Source: Thermofilaceae archaeon
GTDB lineage: Archaea; Thermoproteota; Thermoprotei; Thermofilales; B69-G16
Direction: 5' to 3'
Assembly (NCBI GenBank): GCA_027017165.1
Contig: JALURF010000149.1
Location: forward strand, 1 to 9,132
Length of the DNA stretch: 9,132 bases
Shown: positions 1 to 6,291 of the stretch, piece by piece
Position numbering within the stretch: the stretch's first letter is position 1
Layout of the letters: the number at the start of each line of letters is the position of its first letter
Position numbers and translations under genes: made by a program
Notes under the pieces: generated by a model
The model's database searches: none
Told to the model about the DNA's origin: nothing
What the model saw: only the letters and a program-made list of their open reading frames with translations

Positions 1-20
1 GTACATGTCGTGATAGATTC

Positions 21-1256
21 ATGAGTGAACATACGCTAAAGAGCGTAGAGGAATTAATTAAATTCCATGGAAAACCTAAAAGGGAAGTCTATTTCGATGG
101 TGAAAACTCGGGGAGGGTACTTAAGGAAGTAATAGAGGCTATGCTACCCTATTTTCGAGATGTCGGATATGGGCATCCATCTATAACCAATAAGCCGGGA
201 TGGGAGGCGTATGAAGCTTTTTCTAAGGCTTCAGAGCTGATAGCTAAAACTTTGAATGTAAGCCCGCAAGATCTAATATTCACGCATAGCGGCACCGAGG
301 CTAACAACCTCGCCATTCTAGGAGGTGTCCGAGCGAATAAACATCTTGGGAAGAAGATAATAGTATCCGCGATAGAACATTTAAGCGTTATATTTCCAGC
401 GAAAGAATTGGAAAAAGCTGGTTTTAAGGTAGTGGAGATACCGGTAGATGGCGAAGGCTTCGTGGATCCTGATACTCTGGAAAGTTTCGTAGATAATGAT
501 ACCGTATTGGTTAGTATTGGATATGTAAATCACGAAATAGGGACTATACAAAGACTGAGGGAAATCATAGAGAAAATCCGTGACAAAAACCCAAACACTA
601 TAATCCATAGCGACGTCGTAGACGCCTACGGCAGGATACCGCTAGACCTAACGAAACTCGACTTGGATATGGCTACTCTGAGCAGCCATAAAATCAAAGG
701 ACCTAGGGGGGTAGGAGTTCTATACTTAAAGGAAGGAGTAAATTTAGAGAAAATAATCTATGGGCAGTTGAGCACTCAGGAATATTGGCCCGGAGTTGAG
801 AACGTACCTTTAGTTGTTGGCTTCGCCAAGGCGGCTGAAATTAGATTCACTAACTTCGAGGAGAAAGTAAACCATATGAAGAAATTGAGAGATATGCTCA
901 TCGAGGGTATAATGGATAAAGTGCCCTACGTTATACTTAACGGGCCTAGAGGGGAACGTCGAGCTCCGGATAACGTTAATTTGAGTTTTCTGTACTGTGA
1001 GGGGGAAGCACTTACGATAGAATTTAGCTTTAACGGAGTGTACGTTTCCAGTGGGAGTGCTTGTACTACTAGAGTCTTAGAGCCAAGCCATGTCCTAGTG
1101 GCTATAGGCAGGAAATATGAAGAGGCTCACGGGAGCATACTATTTAAAGTAGATCCAGAACATAGTATCGAGGATATAGAGTACACGTTGAAAGTGGTGC
1201 CTAAAGCCGTGGAGAGAATTAGAATGATAAGTTCCGCTAAACCGAGGGAGATATAG
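21..1256 (+). CDS. iscS: IscS/NifS-family cysteine desulfurase (divergent archaeal type)
   Basis: PLP-dependent class V aminotransferase-fold enzyme of 411 residues, expected to take sulfur from cysteine and pass it as persulfide to the IscU scaffold encoded next. Visible landmarks are THSGTEANN (88-96), the PLP-stacking His in SAIEH (His120), Asn170 in VNHEIGT, Asp198, the Schiff-base Lys224 in SSHK, and the catalytic Cys348 in SSGSACTT. Length is normal for IscS. The start ATG follows GTGAT at 10-14, a fair archaeal Shine-Dalgarno match. Compared with E. coli IscS from memory, several active-site positions differ: the Gln after the PLP aspartate is Asp201, the GGGQERG loop reads GQLSTQE (248-254), the R-P-G-T segment is W-P-G-V (256-259), and the Arg that usually binds the substrate carboxylate is Leu374 in HGSILF. 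A similar loss of that Arg is remembered for Archaeoglobus IscS. Family certain; cysteine desulfurase activity likely, not proven. Confidence 0.9.
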   Translation: MSEHTLKSVEELIKFHGKPKREVYFDGENSGRVLKEVIEAMLPYFRDVGYGHPSITNKPGWEAYEAFSKASELIAKTLNVSPQDLIFTHSGTEANNLAILGGVRANKHLGKKIIVSAIEHLSVIFPAKELEKAGFKVVEIPVDGEGFVDPDTLESFVDNDTVLVSIGYVNHEIGTIQRLREIIEKIRDKNPNTIIHSDVVDAYGRIPLDLTKLDLDMATLSSHKIKGPRGVGVLYLKEGVNLEKIIYGQLSTQEYWPGVENVPLVVGFAKAAEIRFTNFEEKVNHMKKLRDMLIEGIMDKVPYVILNGPRGERRAPDNVNLSFLYCEGEALTIEFSFNGVYVSSGSACTTRVLEPSHVLVAIGRKYEEAHGSILFKVDPEHSIEDIEYTLKVVPKAVERIRMISSAKPREI

Positions 1257-1257
1257 A

Positions 1258-1752
1258 ATGGCTAGTAGAATTCCCCTACCATATAGCCCTAAAGTACTAG
1301 AACTTTTCAGAAATCCTAAAAATCTGGGTAGAATGGAGAACGCTACAGCATCTGCCACCGCAGGAAGTCTTGCCTGCGGCGATATGATAGCTATATACCT
1401 TAAAATCAATAAGGATGATATTGTCGAAAAGGCTAGCTTTGAAAGCTATGGATGCGCCGCTAATATAGCTGCGGCCAGCGTTTTAACAGAGATGATAAAA
1501 GGAAAACCCTTAAAAGAAGCTTGGAAAATCACGTGGAGACAGATATCTGATGAGCTTGGAGGTTTGCCAGCAATAAAATACCACTGTGGCATATTAGCTG
1601 TAGGTGCTTTGAGACGGGCTATAAGAGCATATTACAAGAAGAAAGGACGGAGGCCAGAGTGGCTGCCAGAGCACTTAACAGCGGAAGAGAGACAAGCGCT
1701 CGAAGAAGAAGAGCTTATGGAGAAATTAGCTAAAATGCGTAAAAAATTGTAA
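1258..1752 (+). CDS. iscU: IscU/NifU N-domain-type Fe-S cluster scaffold
   Basis: Scaffold protein on which Fe-S clusters are built from sulfur delivered by IscS. The core (about residues 9-130) aligns well with IscU: YSPKVLELFRNPKNLG at the start, then the three cluster-ligand cysteines Cys40 (ACGD, with the conserved Asp42), Cys66 (YGCAAN) and Cys110 (HCGIL, with His109). The bacterial LPPVK chaperone-binding motif appears as LPAIK (103-107); no HscA partner is visible. Residues 131-164 form a charged helical C-terminal extension (rich in Glu, Lys, Arg) beyond the usual IscU length of about 128. The ATG lies one base after the iscS stop and GAGGGAG just upstream can act as ribosome site, so the two are surely co-transcribed and coupled. 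It ends tail-to-tail, two bases from the gene on the other strand. Confidence 0.95.
   Translation: MASRIPLPYSPKVLELFRNPKNLGRMENATASATAGSLACGDMIAIYLKINKDDIVEKASFESYGCAANIAAASVLTEMIKGKPLKEAWKITWRQISDELGGLPAIKYHCGILAVGALRRAIRAYYKKKGRRPEWLPEHLTAEERQALEEEELMEKLAKMRKKL
1741..1748 (-). terminator. U-run terminator candidate for the minus-strand coiled-coil gene
   Basis: On the minus strand a run of six T lies just after the stop of the gene at 1755-2636, inside the 3' end of iscU, followed by another T4 run. Archaeal RNA polymerases stop at such U-runs without needing a hairpin. The call rests only on composition and position. Confidence 0.3.
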
Positions 1753-1754
1753 AT

Positions 1755-2636
1755 TTAATGTTTAAGATGTTTCAAGACTATCCTTATCTCTCTGAGTACT
1801 CTCCTTACGATCGCCAAAGCTTCTTTGTATTTCCCCTCTTCAACTTTATCTCTCGCAGTCTCTAACCGATTCTTCCAATCCTCTATTTTCTTGAGTACAA
1901 TTTCTTTTCTTTCTTCGCTCATGTTACTGTTTCTAACCCGTTCTGCGGCCTTATCTAGGAAATTCTCTAGTCTATCAATAGCCGATAATATCTTGTCCTT
2001 ATTTTCCTCCAAGAATTCTCTTGTAGCTTTTTTCAATACATCAGCAGCCTCCTTCACATTAGTCCATGCTCTACGGCAGTACTCGGCTGCTTTAACAAAT
2101 TTCTTATTCTGTAAAGCCTCCACAGCTTCTTCCAAGTAGAATTTAGCTTCACTAAGTTTTAATTCAGCCTCTGTAACATTTACTCCGAGCCTTTCTAGCC
2201 TGTCGGCTATTCTCTCGAGTCTAGCTATAACCCTCCTACACCTCTTGATGTACGCTATTAACTTTCTTAACTTCTCGTCGTAGTCTAGCAAATCCCATAT
2301 TTCTTTAACAATGCTCTTATACTTCTTCCCAGCTCTCCTGAGCAGATCCTTCGCTACTTCAATATCTCCCTCTTCCAGAGCTTCTTCAGCTTCCTCGAGA
2401 AGGGCTTTAGCGGCGTCCAGTTCTTGAATTAGACGTTCATAGTCTTCCTCCTCCATCTTATTTTTATTCTCTTTTAATTTTCTCCTCAGAAACTCATCTA
2501 ACTTCTTTAACCTATCTATAAGCTTCCGTAGCGACGCTATCTGATCTTCCTCCTCAGCCTGTGCCAGTATAGTAGTGGTATAGGCCAATGTGCTCAGCAA
2601 TATTATTAGTATTAACATCACGGCAATTTCTCTCAT
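1755..2636 (-). CDS. secreted, alpha-helical charged repeat protein of unknown function
   Basis: A 293-residue protein I cannot assign to a named family. Residues 1-26 look like a Sec signal peptide: short Arg/Glu start, hydrophobic core VMLILIILLSTLAY, then an AQA cleavage-like site. The mature part has almost no Pro or Gly, is full of Glu, Lys, Arg and Leu, and must be helical, either coiled coil or helical hairpins. Three segments resemble each other: about 72-110 (ALLEEAEEALEEGDIEVAKD), 160-198 (YLEEAVEALQNKKFVKAAEY) and 256-285 (LETARDKVEEGKYKEALAIV). The pattern L..A...L..G.Y..A....R is TPR-like. No second membrane segment is seen, so it would be released or held outside the cell. The start ATG follows GGTGGTG at 2640-2646. 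It diverges from the membrane winged-helix gene at 2724 and could be its target or partner; that link is inference. Confidence 0.8.
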   Translation of the reverse strand: MREIAVMLILIILLSTLAYTTTILAQAEEEDQIASLRKLIDRLKKLDEFLRRKLKENKNKMEEEDYERLIQELDAAKALLEEAEEALEEGDIEVAKDLLRRAGKKYKSIVKEIWDLLDYDEKLRKLIAYIKRCRRVIARLERIADRLERLGVNVTEAELKLSEAKFYLEEAVEALQNKKFVKAAEYCRRAWTNVKEAADVLKKATREFLEENKDKILSAIDRLENFLDKAAERVRNSNMSEERKEIVLKKIEDWKNRLETARDKVEEGKYKEALAIVRRVLREIRIVLKHLKH

Positions 2637-2685
2637 TCACACCACCAACATATAATAGTCGATGTAAGTCCATAAGGGATTCTGC

Positions 2686-2698
2686 GGAAAAATTATTT
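2686..2698. promoter_or_regulatory. TATA-like element in the divergent intergenic region
   Basis: GGAAAAATTATTT has a BRE-like purine part followed by a TATA-like part. Its centre lies about 29 bases before the plus-strand ATG at 2724, which has no Shine-Dalgarno site, so that gene could be leaderless. Read on the minus strand the same AT block could give a transcript starting near 2666 with a short leader carrying GGTGGTG before the ATG at 2636. Pattern-based only. Confidence 0.35.
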
Positions 2699-2723
2699 CA
2701 TTTAGTTTCGTTTAATTTCTACT

Positions 2724-3545
2724 ATGCGCGAGATGGTTTTTCTTGTGGCGTTCATGCTGCTTATATTATTTTGTCAATGGTCCTATGCGCAGGAAATTAC
2801 TAGCATTAAATTTTTAGTCTACGAAGACGGATGGGTTGAGGCTAATTTTTTGGTGAGAAACGAGGAACCTGGAGTTTTAAATCTGAGTCTTTGTGGAAAG
2901 CCGGAAGTCATAACGGTTACAGATGAAAATGGGGAACCGCTAGACTATGATTTAGAAAGTACTGCGGAAGGATTATTTTTAATAGTTTACGCTTTTGAAG
3001 CTAAACAAATTAACGTAACTTATCTAACGCAGAGCTTAACCAATAAAAGTGGGAGAATATGGACTTTTCATGCAAATGCTAATTCTACATTTGCAATTTT
3101 CATGCCATCCAATACTTTTATCTTTAGAATATCAGAGCCGCCTCTAGAAGTTGTAGAAGACAAATATCTCGTCTTGATTATGCCTCCCGGGAGTCATGAA
3201 ATAGAGTATATAGTTCTCCCACAGAAAAACGAGGAGAAGGAAGGCGGTTACTGGTTTTTACCCCCAATTTATTTAGTATTATTTATCGGTATAGCTATAG
3301 TGATCATGTACATAGTATTAAGAAAAATGCGGTACAAAGTTGTAATGAAAGAACTATCTGAAGTCGATAGAGAAATTATCAACTTTTTAAAGAAACGTGG
3401 AGGGAGGGCTTTCCAACACGAAATAGGAAGAGAGCTGGAGATACCCAAGACTACTCTATGGCGACATATCATGAGATTATCTGAAAAAGGACTAGTTGAA
3501 GTTAGAAAAGAAGGAAAATATAATCTCATTATTCTGAAATTTTAG
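2724..3545 (+). CDS. membrane-anchored winged-helix transcriptional regulator
   Basis: A 273-residue one-component type regulator. Residues 1-22 form an N-terminal signal sequence or anchor ending in SYAQ. Residues 23-175 are a beta-rich extracytoplasmic domain with several possible N-glycosylation sequons (NVT, NKS, NST). A clear transmembrane helix spans about 177-199, followed by basic residues (RKMRYK) that place the C-terminus in the cytoplasm. Residues 212-273 form a winged helix-turn-helix: EVDREIINFLKKRGG, then QHEIGRELEIPKTTLWRHI with the recognition helix near 241-252, and a wing with EVRKEGKYNLIIL. The architecture is known in archaea as membrane-bound HTH proteins whose outer part probably senses an envelope signal. 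The target is unknown; the divergent secreted helical protein is the obvious candidate. The start is leaderless, and a second in-frame ATG at 2733 is possible. Confidence 0.85.
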   Translation: MREMVFLVAFMLLILFCQWSYAQEITSIKFLVYEDGWVEANFLVRNEEPGVLNLSLCGKPEVITVTDENGEPLDYDLESTAEGLFLIVYAFEAKQINVTYLTQSLTNKSGRIWTFHANANSTFAIFMPSNTFIFRISEPPLEVVEDKYLVLIMPPGSHEIEYIVLPQKNEEKEGGYWFLPPIYLVLFIGIAIVIMYIVLRKMRYKVVMKELSEVDREIINFLKKRGGRAFQHEIGRELEIPKTTLWRHIMRLSEKGLVEVRKEGKYNLIILKF

Positions 3546-3590
3546 ATTCAATTCTATAATTCATTATAAACAAACGGAGTTACGGGATAA

Positions 3591-3702
3591 CTATACTCAA
3601 GCAAAACGATGAATTTTATCACGCAAGGAAGAGATTCTTAGCTGGACGACTTCACCATAGGGAATCCACTTAGAAAGCTAACGCTATCCAAGGGGAGTAT
3701 AG
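3591..3702. repeat. 8-base perfect inverted repeat enclosing about 96 bases
   Basis: CTATACTC (3591-3598) and GAGTATAG (3695-3702) are exact reverse complements and could close a structured RNA. Inside, GATTC (3633-3637) can pair with GAATC (3662-3666), and TTAGCT (3638-3643) with AGCTAA (3676-3681); the two inner pairings cross, as in a pseudoknot. In AT-rich sequence such pairings arise by chance, so a structured RNA is only a possibility. Confidence 0.3.
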
Positions 3703-3831
3703 CTATATTTTATTAAAGTATTTTTCCAAAATAACCTAGTCTATCTCTTCTATCGCTTATTTTTACTTAATATTCTCATTTTAAAATAGAAGGTCATTTC
3801 GGGCTAACATTTTATGTCTATAAAGATAACG

Positions 3832-3839
3832 TTTAAATA
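3832..3839 (+). promoter_or_regulatory. TATA box for the AHS2-like gene
   Basis: TTTAAATA, preceded by AACG, is the best TATA match before the gene at 3884. Transcription would begin near 3862, giving a leader of about 22 bases that includes the GAGGGG ribosome site. Confidence 0.5.
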
Positions 3840-3872
3840 CGACGTATAACGAATAACCCTTAAGTATCTGTC

Positions 3873-3883
3873 GAGGGGTCCTC
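3873..3883 (+). promoter_or_regulatory. ribosome site within a small hairpin before a TTG start
   Basis: GAGGGGTCCTC can fold with a GAGG/CCTC stem of four pairs and a GGT loop, hiding part of the GAGGGG ribosome site directly beside the TTG codon at 3884. This site is the main support for choosing TTG: no ATG or GTG lies in frame between the TAA at 3854 and 3884. Confidence 0.4.
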
Positions 3884-4483
3884 TTGCGGGCAAGCGTTAT
3901 AGAAGCGGAAAATGCAAGGATAGCATATTGCATAGGAACGGGGAAATATAAATATTTTCATGCCAAAGATCCATACCTACATTCCCTAGCCAACCTTTTA
4001 GTAGACAATAAAGAATCGGCCGGGACAATAGAGATAACTTCAGGCAGGGTCAAACTGCTCTTTCATGATGACGCAGTAATAGCGGTCACCGGCGACTGTA
4101 AAGTAAAAGTAGGAGATACAGAGGCTTCTCCTTGGCAAGCCCTCCCCGTAGCTAGAGGCTCCTGCGTAGAAGTTTCATCCGATTCTATAGCATATATAGC
4201 AGTTGTGGGAGGTTTTGAAACACCATACTTAGTATTAAGCCTTGCCAAGAATAGAGTTCTAGGCTTCTTCTCAAACGGCAGACTCTCTCAGCTAATAGAT
4301 GAACTCCCTGCTAGACGAATACCCCAGACCTTTAGAAGAAAAAGCGGAGAACTCAAAGATGGAATATACCGTGCGGCGCGTTCTCTTAAAGCAGCGCTAG
4401 AAGCCTACAAGAGAGGGGCTAAACTAGTAAGAGTTAAAGTAAACGGTCGAGTCTACGAAGCCTGGGTTGAAGAAATAGCATAA
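3884..4483 (+). CDS. shortened KipA/AHS2 (PxpC)-like protein with BCCP-type C-terminal strand
   Basis: A 199-residue protein starting at TTG. Residues about 34-118 match the N-terminal domain of the KipA / allophanate hydrolase subunit 2 / 5-oxoprolinase subunit C family: ANLLVDNKESAGTIEIT, then DDAVIAVTGD, PWQALPVARGS, and AYIAVVGGFETPYLV, which parallels the usual AYLAVAGGIDVP. Full members have about 300 residues with a second cyclophilin-like half; here that half is missing. Instead residues 140-178 are a basic helical linker, and 180-199 (KLVRVKVNGRVYEAWVEEIA) resemble the first beta-hairpin of transcarboxylase/PCC-type biotin carriers, with no biotinyl domain after it. No AHS1/KipI partner is in the window. 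The gene lies 24 bases before the carboxyltransferase gene, so a role in carboxylase assembly or regulation is inferred; 5-oxoprolinase activity seems unlikely. It may also be a decayed fusion, but the frame is intact. Confidence 0.75.
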   Translation: MRASVIEAENARIAYCIGTGKYKYFHAKDPYLHSLANLLVDNKESAGTIEITSGRVKLLFHDDAVIAVTGDCKVKVGDTEASPWQALPVARGSCVEVSSDSIAYIAVVGGFETPYLVLSLAKNRVLGFFSNGRLSQLIDELPARRIPQTFRRKSGELKDGIYRAARSLKAALEAYKRGAKLVRVKVNGRVYEAWVEEIA

Positions 4484-4487
4484 ATAC
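4480..4487 (+). promoter_or_regulatory. possible internal promoter for pccB
   Basis: ATAAATAC includes the stop codon of the upstream gene and has its centre about 25 bases before the ATG at 4508, the spacing for a leaderless start. A GGGTG ribosome-like site (4498-4502) is also present, so read-through from the upstream gene remains equally possible. Two short T-runs lie between the box and the ATG. Confidence 0.35.
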
Positions 4488-4507
4488 TTTTTCTTTCGGG
4501 TGTTTTT

Positions 4508-6061
4508 ATGGTTAAAGACCGGTTTAAGAAGCTGGAAGAGTATAGAAGGCTAGCCCGCTTAGGAGGAGGACCCGAGAGAATAGAAAAACAACATAAAAAG
4601 GGGAAGCTCACCGCTAGAGAGAGGCTTAACCTACTTGTAGACCCTGGATCCTTCATAGAACTTGGAGATTTCATTCTTCACCGCGCCACTGGTTTCGGCA
4701 TGGATGAGTTCTTCGCTCTAGGAGATGGGGTGATAACTGGTTTAGGCGAGATCGACGGGAGGAAAGTAGCGCTATACCTGCAAGACTTCACGGTTAAAGG
4801 CGGCAGTGTAGGAGAAATGCACGCCATGAAAATCGCGAGGACTATAGAGATGGCTATGAAACTTGGAATACCTGTCATAGGTATAAACGACTCCGGAGGA
4901 GCTAGAATACAAGAAGGCATAGACAGCCTGAAAGGCTACGGGGAAATATTTTACAGAAATGTATTGGCGAGCGGTATAATACCACAGATCGTGGCCATAA
5001 TGGGGCCTTGCGCTGGCGGAGCCGTCTACTCACCTGCCTTAGCCGATTTTATAATAATGACACGTAAAACCAGCTTTATGTTCATAACAGGGCCTAAGGT
5101 TGTTAAAGCCGCTATTGGAGAAGAAGTTACGTTTGAAGAATTAGGAGGAGCTGAAGTACATGCTTCTAAAAGCGGTGTGGCTCATTTCATCGTGGATAGT
5201 GAAAGAGAGGGAATAGAGCTTATAAAAAAGCTACTATCCTATCTTCCCTCCAATAACCTTGAAGACCCCCCCTACTTAGACATTGGAGATGACCCTAATA
5301 GGACGAGCAGTATATTAGATACTATTGTACCCGATGATCCGATAAAACCTTATGATGTTAAAGATGTTATCGAAACCGTACTGGATAAAGGGACGTTTTT
5401 TGAGGTACAGGAGCATTTCGCGAGAAATGCGGTTATAGGCTTTGGCAGATTAAACGGATATGTAGTCGGAGTAGTCGCTAATCAACCAGCAGTTCACGCC
5501 GGAGTGCTCGATATAGATTCAAGCGATAAAATCTCTAGGTTTGTGAGGTTCTGTGACGCATTCAACATACCGATAATAACTTTCGTAGATGTGCCCGGCT
5601 TTATGCCTGGCACACATCAAGAACACGGTGGAGTTATCAGACATGGAGCTAAAATCATATACGCGTATTCGGAAGCTACAGTTCCTAAAATCACAGTAAT
5701 ATTGCGAAAAGCCTATGGAGGAGCGTACATAGCCATGGGTAGTAAGCACTTAGGAGCTGATGCTGTGCTAGCTTGGCCTACTGCTGAGATAGCGGTTATG
5801 GGTCCTGAAGGAGCTATAGAAATAATCTATAGGAAAGAGTTAGCCAAAGCGGAGAATCCAGAAGAATTAGCTAAGAAATTCGTAGAAGAATATAGAGAGA
5901 AAATAGCGAATCCATACATCGCCTCTTTCAGGGGGTATGTGGATAAAGTGATAATGCCCCACGAGACGAGACCTATTCTAGCGACAATTTTAGATTACCT
6001 ATTATCGAAGAGAGAAAAACCGTCAAGACCTCCTAAAAAACATGGAGTACCGCCGGTATAA
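4508..6061 (+). CDS. pccB: acyl-CoA (acetyl/propionyl-CoA) carboxylase, carboxyltransferase subunit
   Basis: Carboxyltransferase of the PccB/MmdA family, 517 residues, the usual length for a single chain holding both crotonase-like halves; the family forms hexamers in the cytosol. It moves the carboxyl group from carboxybiotin to an acyl-CoA. The N-half has KGKLTARERLNLLVDPGSF (31-49) and the oxyanion-type loop MGPCAGGAVYSPAL (165-178); the C-half has FVDVPGFMPGT (359-369) and KAYGGAYIAMGSKHLGAD (401-418). The position that in Streptomyces enzymes separates propionyl-only (Asp) from acetyl-accepting (Ile) enzymes is Ile408, so acetyl-CoA may be accepted. The end HGVPPV is the normal family tail. 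A methylmalonyl-CoA decarboxylase role is possible by family, but no Na+-pumping membrane beta subunit is in the window. The neighbouring genes supply the other carboxylase parts. Confidence 0.95.
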   Translation: MVKDRFKKLEEYRRLARLGGGPERIEKQHKKGKLTARERLNLLVDPGSFIELGDFILHRATGFGMDEFFALGDGVITGLGEIDGRKVALYLQDFTVKGGSVGEMHAMKIARTIEMAMKLGIPVIGINDSGGARIQEGIDSLKGYGEIFYRNVLASGIIPQIVAIMGPCAGGAVYSPALADFIIMTRKTSFMFITGPKVVKAAIGEEVTFEELGGAEVHASKSGVAHFIVDSEREGIELIKKLLSYLPSNNLEDPPYLDIGDDPNRTSSILDTIVPDDPIKPYDVKDVIETVLDKGTFFEVQEHFARNAVIGFGRLNGYVVGVVANQPAVHAGVLDIDSSDKISRFVRFCDAFNIPIITFVDVPGFMPGTHQEHGGVIRHGAKIIYAYSEATVPKITVILRKAYGGAYIAMGSKHLGADAVLAWPTAEIAVMGPEGAIEIIYRKELAKAENPEELAKKFVEEYREKIANPYIASFRGYVDKVIMPHETRPILATILDYLLSKREKPSRPPKKHGVPPV

Positions 6062-6073
6062 CTGTGAGGAAGT

Positions 6074-6226
6074 ATGGACGAGAAAATAATAGTAGTATTA
6101 GCATCCGTTTACGGGTATATACTGAAACAGAATAAGAGTAAAAGTAAGAACAAATCAACTAGAAGAGTTAAGATAAATCCTTGGCGTATAGCAGCCAAAC
6201 TTGATATCTATGAAGAAAGCGTATAG
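6074..6226 (+). CDS. 50-residue carboxylase-associated small protein
   Basis: Small gene starting at ATG, 12 bases after the pccB stop, with a good ribosome site (GAGGA, 6066-6070), and ending in TAG. The protein has three parts: a short hydrophobic N-terminus (IIVVLASVYGYIL, 5-17), a very basic Lys/Ser/Arg/Asn linker (18-33), and a C-terminal motif VKINPWRIAAKLDIYEES (32-49). That motif recurs at the C-terminus of the biotin carboxylase in this locus (VQIDAWKLSAKLGL). The layout resembles OadG-like small subunits that hold decarboxylase or carboxylase complexes together, but the hydrophobic part is short for a membrane helix. Role in complex assembly is inferred from position and motif. I do not recognise a named family. 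The ORF is too short for statistical support, so the ribosome site and motif carry the call. Confidence 0.7.
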   Translation: MDEKIIVVLASVYGYILKQNKSKSKNKSTRRVKINPWRIAAKLDIYEESV

Positions 6227-6255
6227 ATTACTACCGGGTATAGATAAATAAGTAC

Positions 6256-6265
6256 CATAAATAAT
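6256..6265 (+). promoter_or_regulatory. TATA-like element before accB
   Basis: CATAAATAAT lies about 31 bases (centre) before the GTG at 6292, in the AT-rich 65-base gap after the small gene. It could drive the carrier-protein gene separately and raise its level relative to pccB. A second candidate, ATAAATAA, lies at 6244-6251. Pattern only. Confidence 0.35.
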
Positions 6266-6291
6266 ATTCATAAATATGCTAGTGTGAGAGC

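Larger units (their letters stand above)
3546..3883. other. 338-base gene-free AT-rich stretch
   Basis: No open reading frame longer than about 15 codons with a credible start was found on either strand, and no tRNA features such as a T-loop are visible. It holds TATAAT-TC-ATTATA (3555-3568), just after the winged-helix gene stop; the long-range inverted repeat listed separately; a TATAGCTATA palindrome (3698-3707); a T-rich block at 3707-3727; and, at its right end, the promoter and ribosome site of the next gene. Confidence 0.7.

Noticed and set aside
1825..2139. 104-codon plus-strand ORF rich in Ser, Phe and Leu
   Set aside because: It is the antisense shadow of the helical repeat gene; its composition is the complement of Glu/Lys/Leu codons and there is no ribosome site.
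2588..2803. 71-codon plus-strand ORF across the divergent promoter region
   Set aside because: It overlaps the 5' ends of two better supported genes and has no ribosome site or recognisable domain.
3546..3883. tRNA, C/D box sRNA or CRISPR repeats in the long gap
   Set aside because: There is no T-loop or acceptor pairing, only an imperfect C-box-like CGATGA without a D box, and no regularly spaced repeats.
3884..4483. 5-oxoprolinase or urea carboxylase subunit
   Set aside because: There is no PxpA, PxpB/KipI or amidase gene nearby and the protein lacks the second half of the PxpC/KipA fold.
5519..5749. 76-codon minus-strand ORF inside pccB
   Set aside because: It lies wholly opposite the conserved carboxyltransferase core and has no family resemblance.
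4508..6226. Sodium-pumping methylmalonyl-CoA decarboxylase
   Set aside because: The carboxyltransferase family fits, but no multi-span beta subunit is present and a dedicated biotin carboxylase is; carboxylase is the simpler reading.
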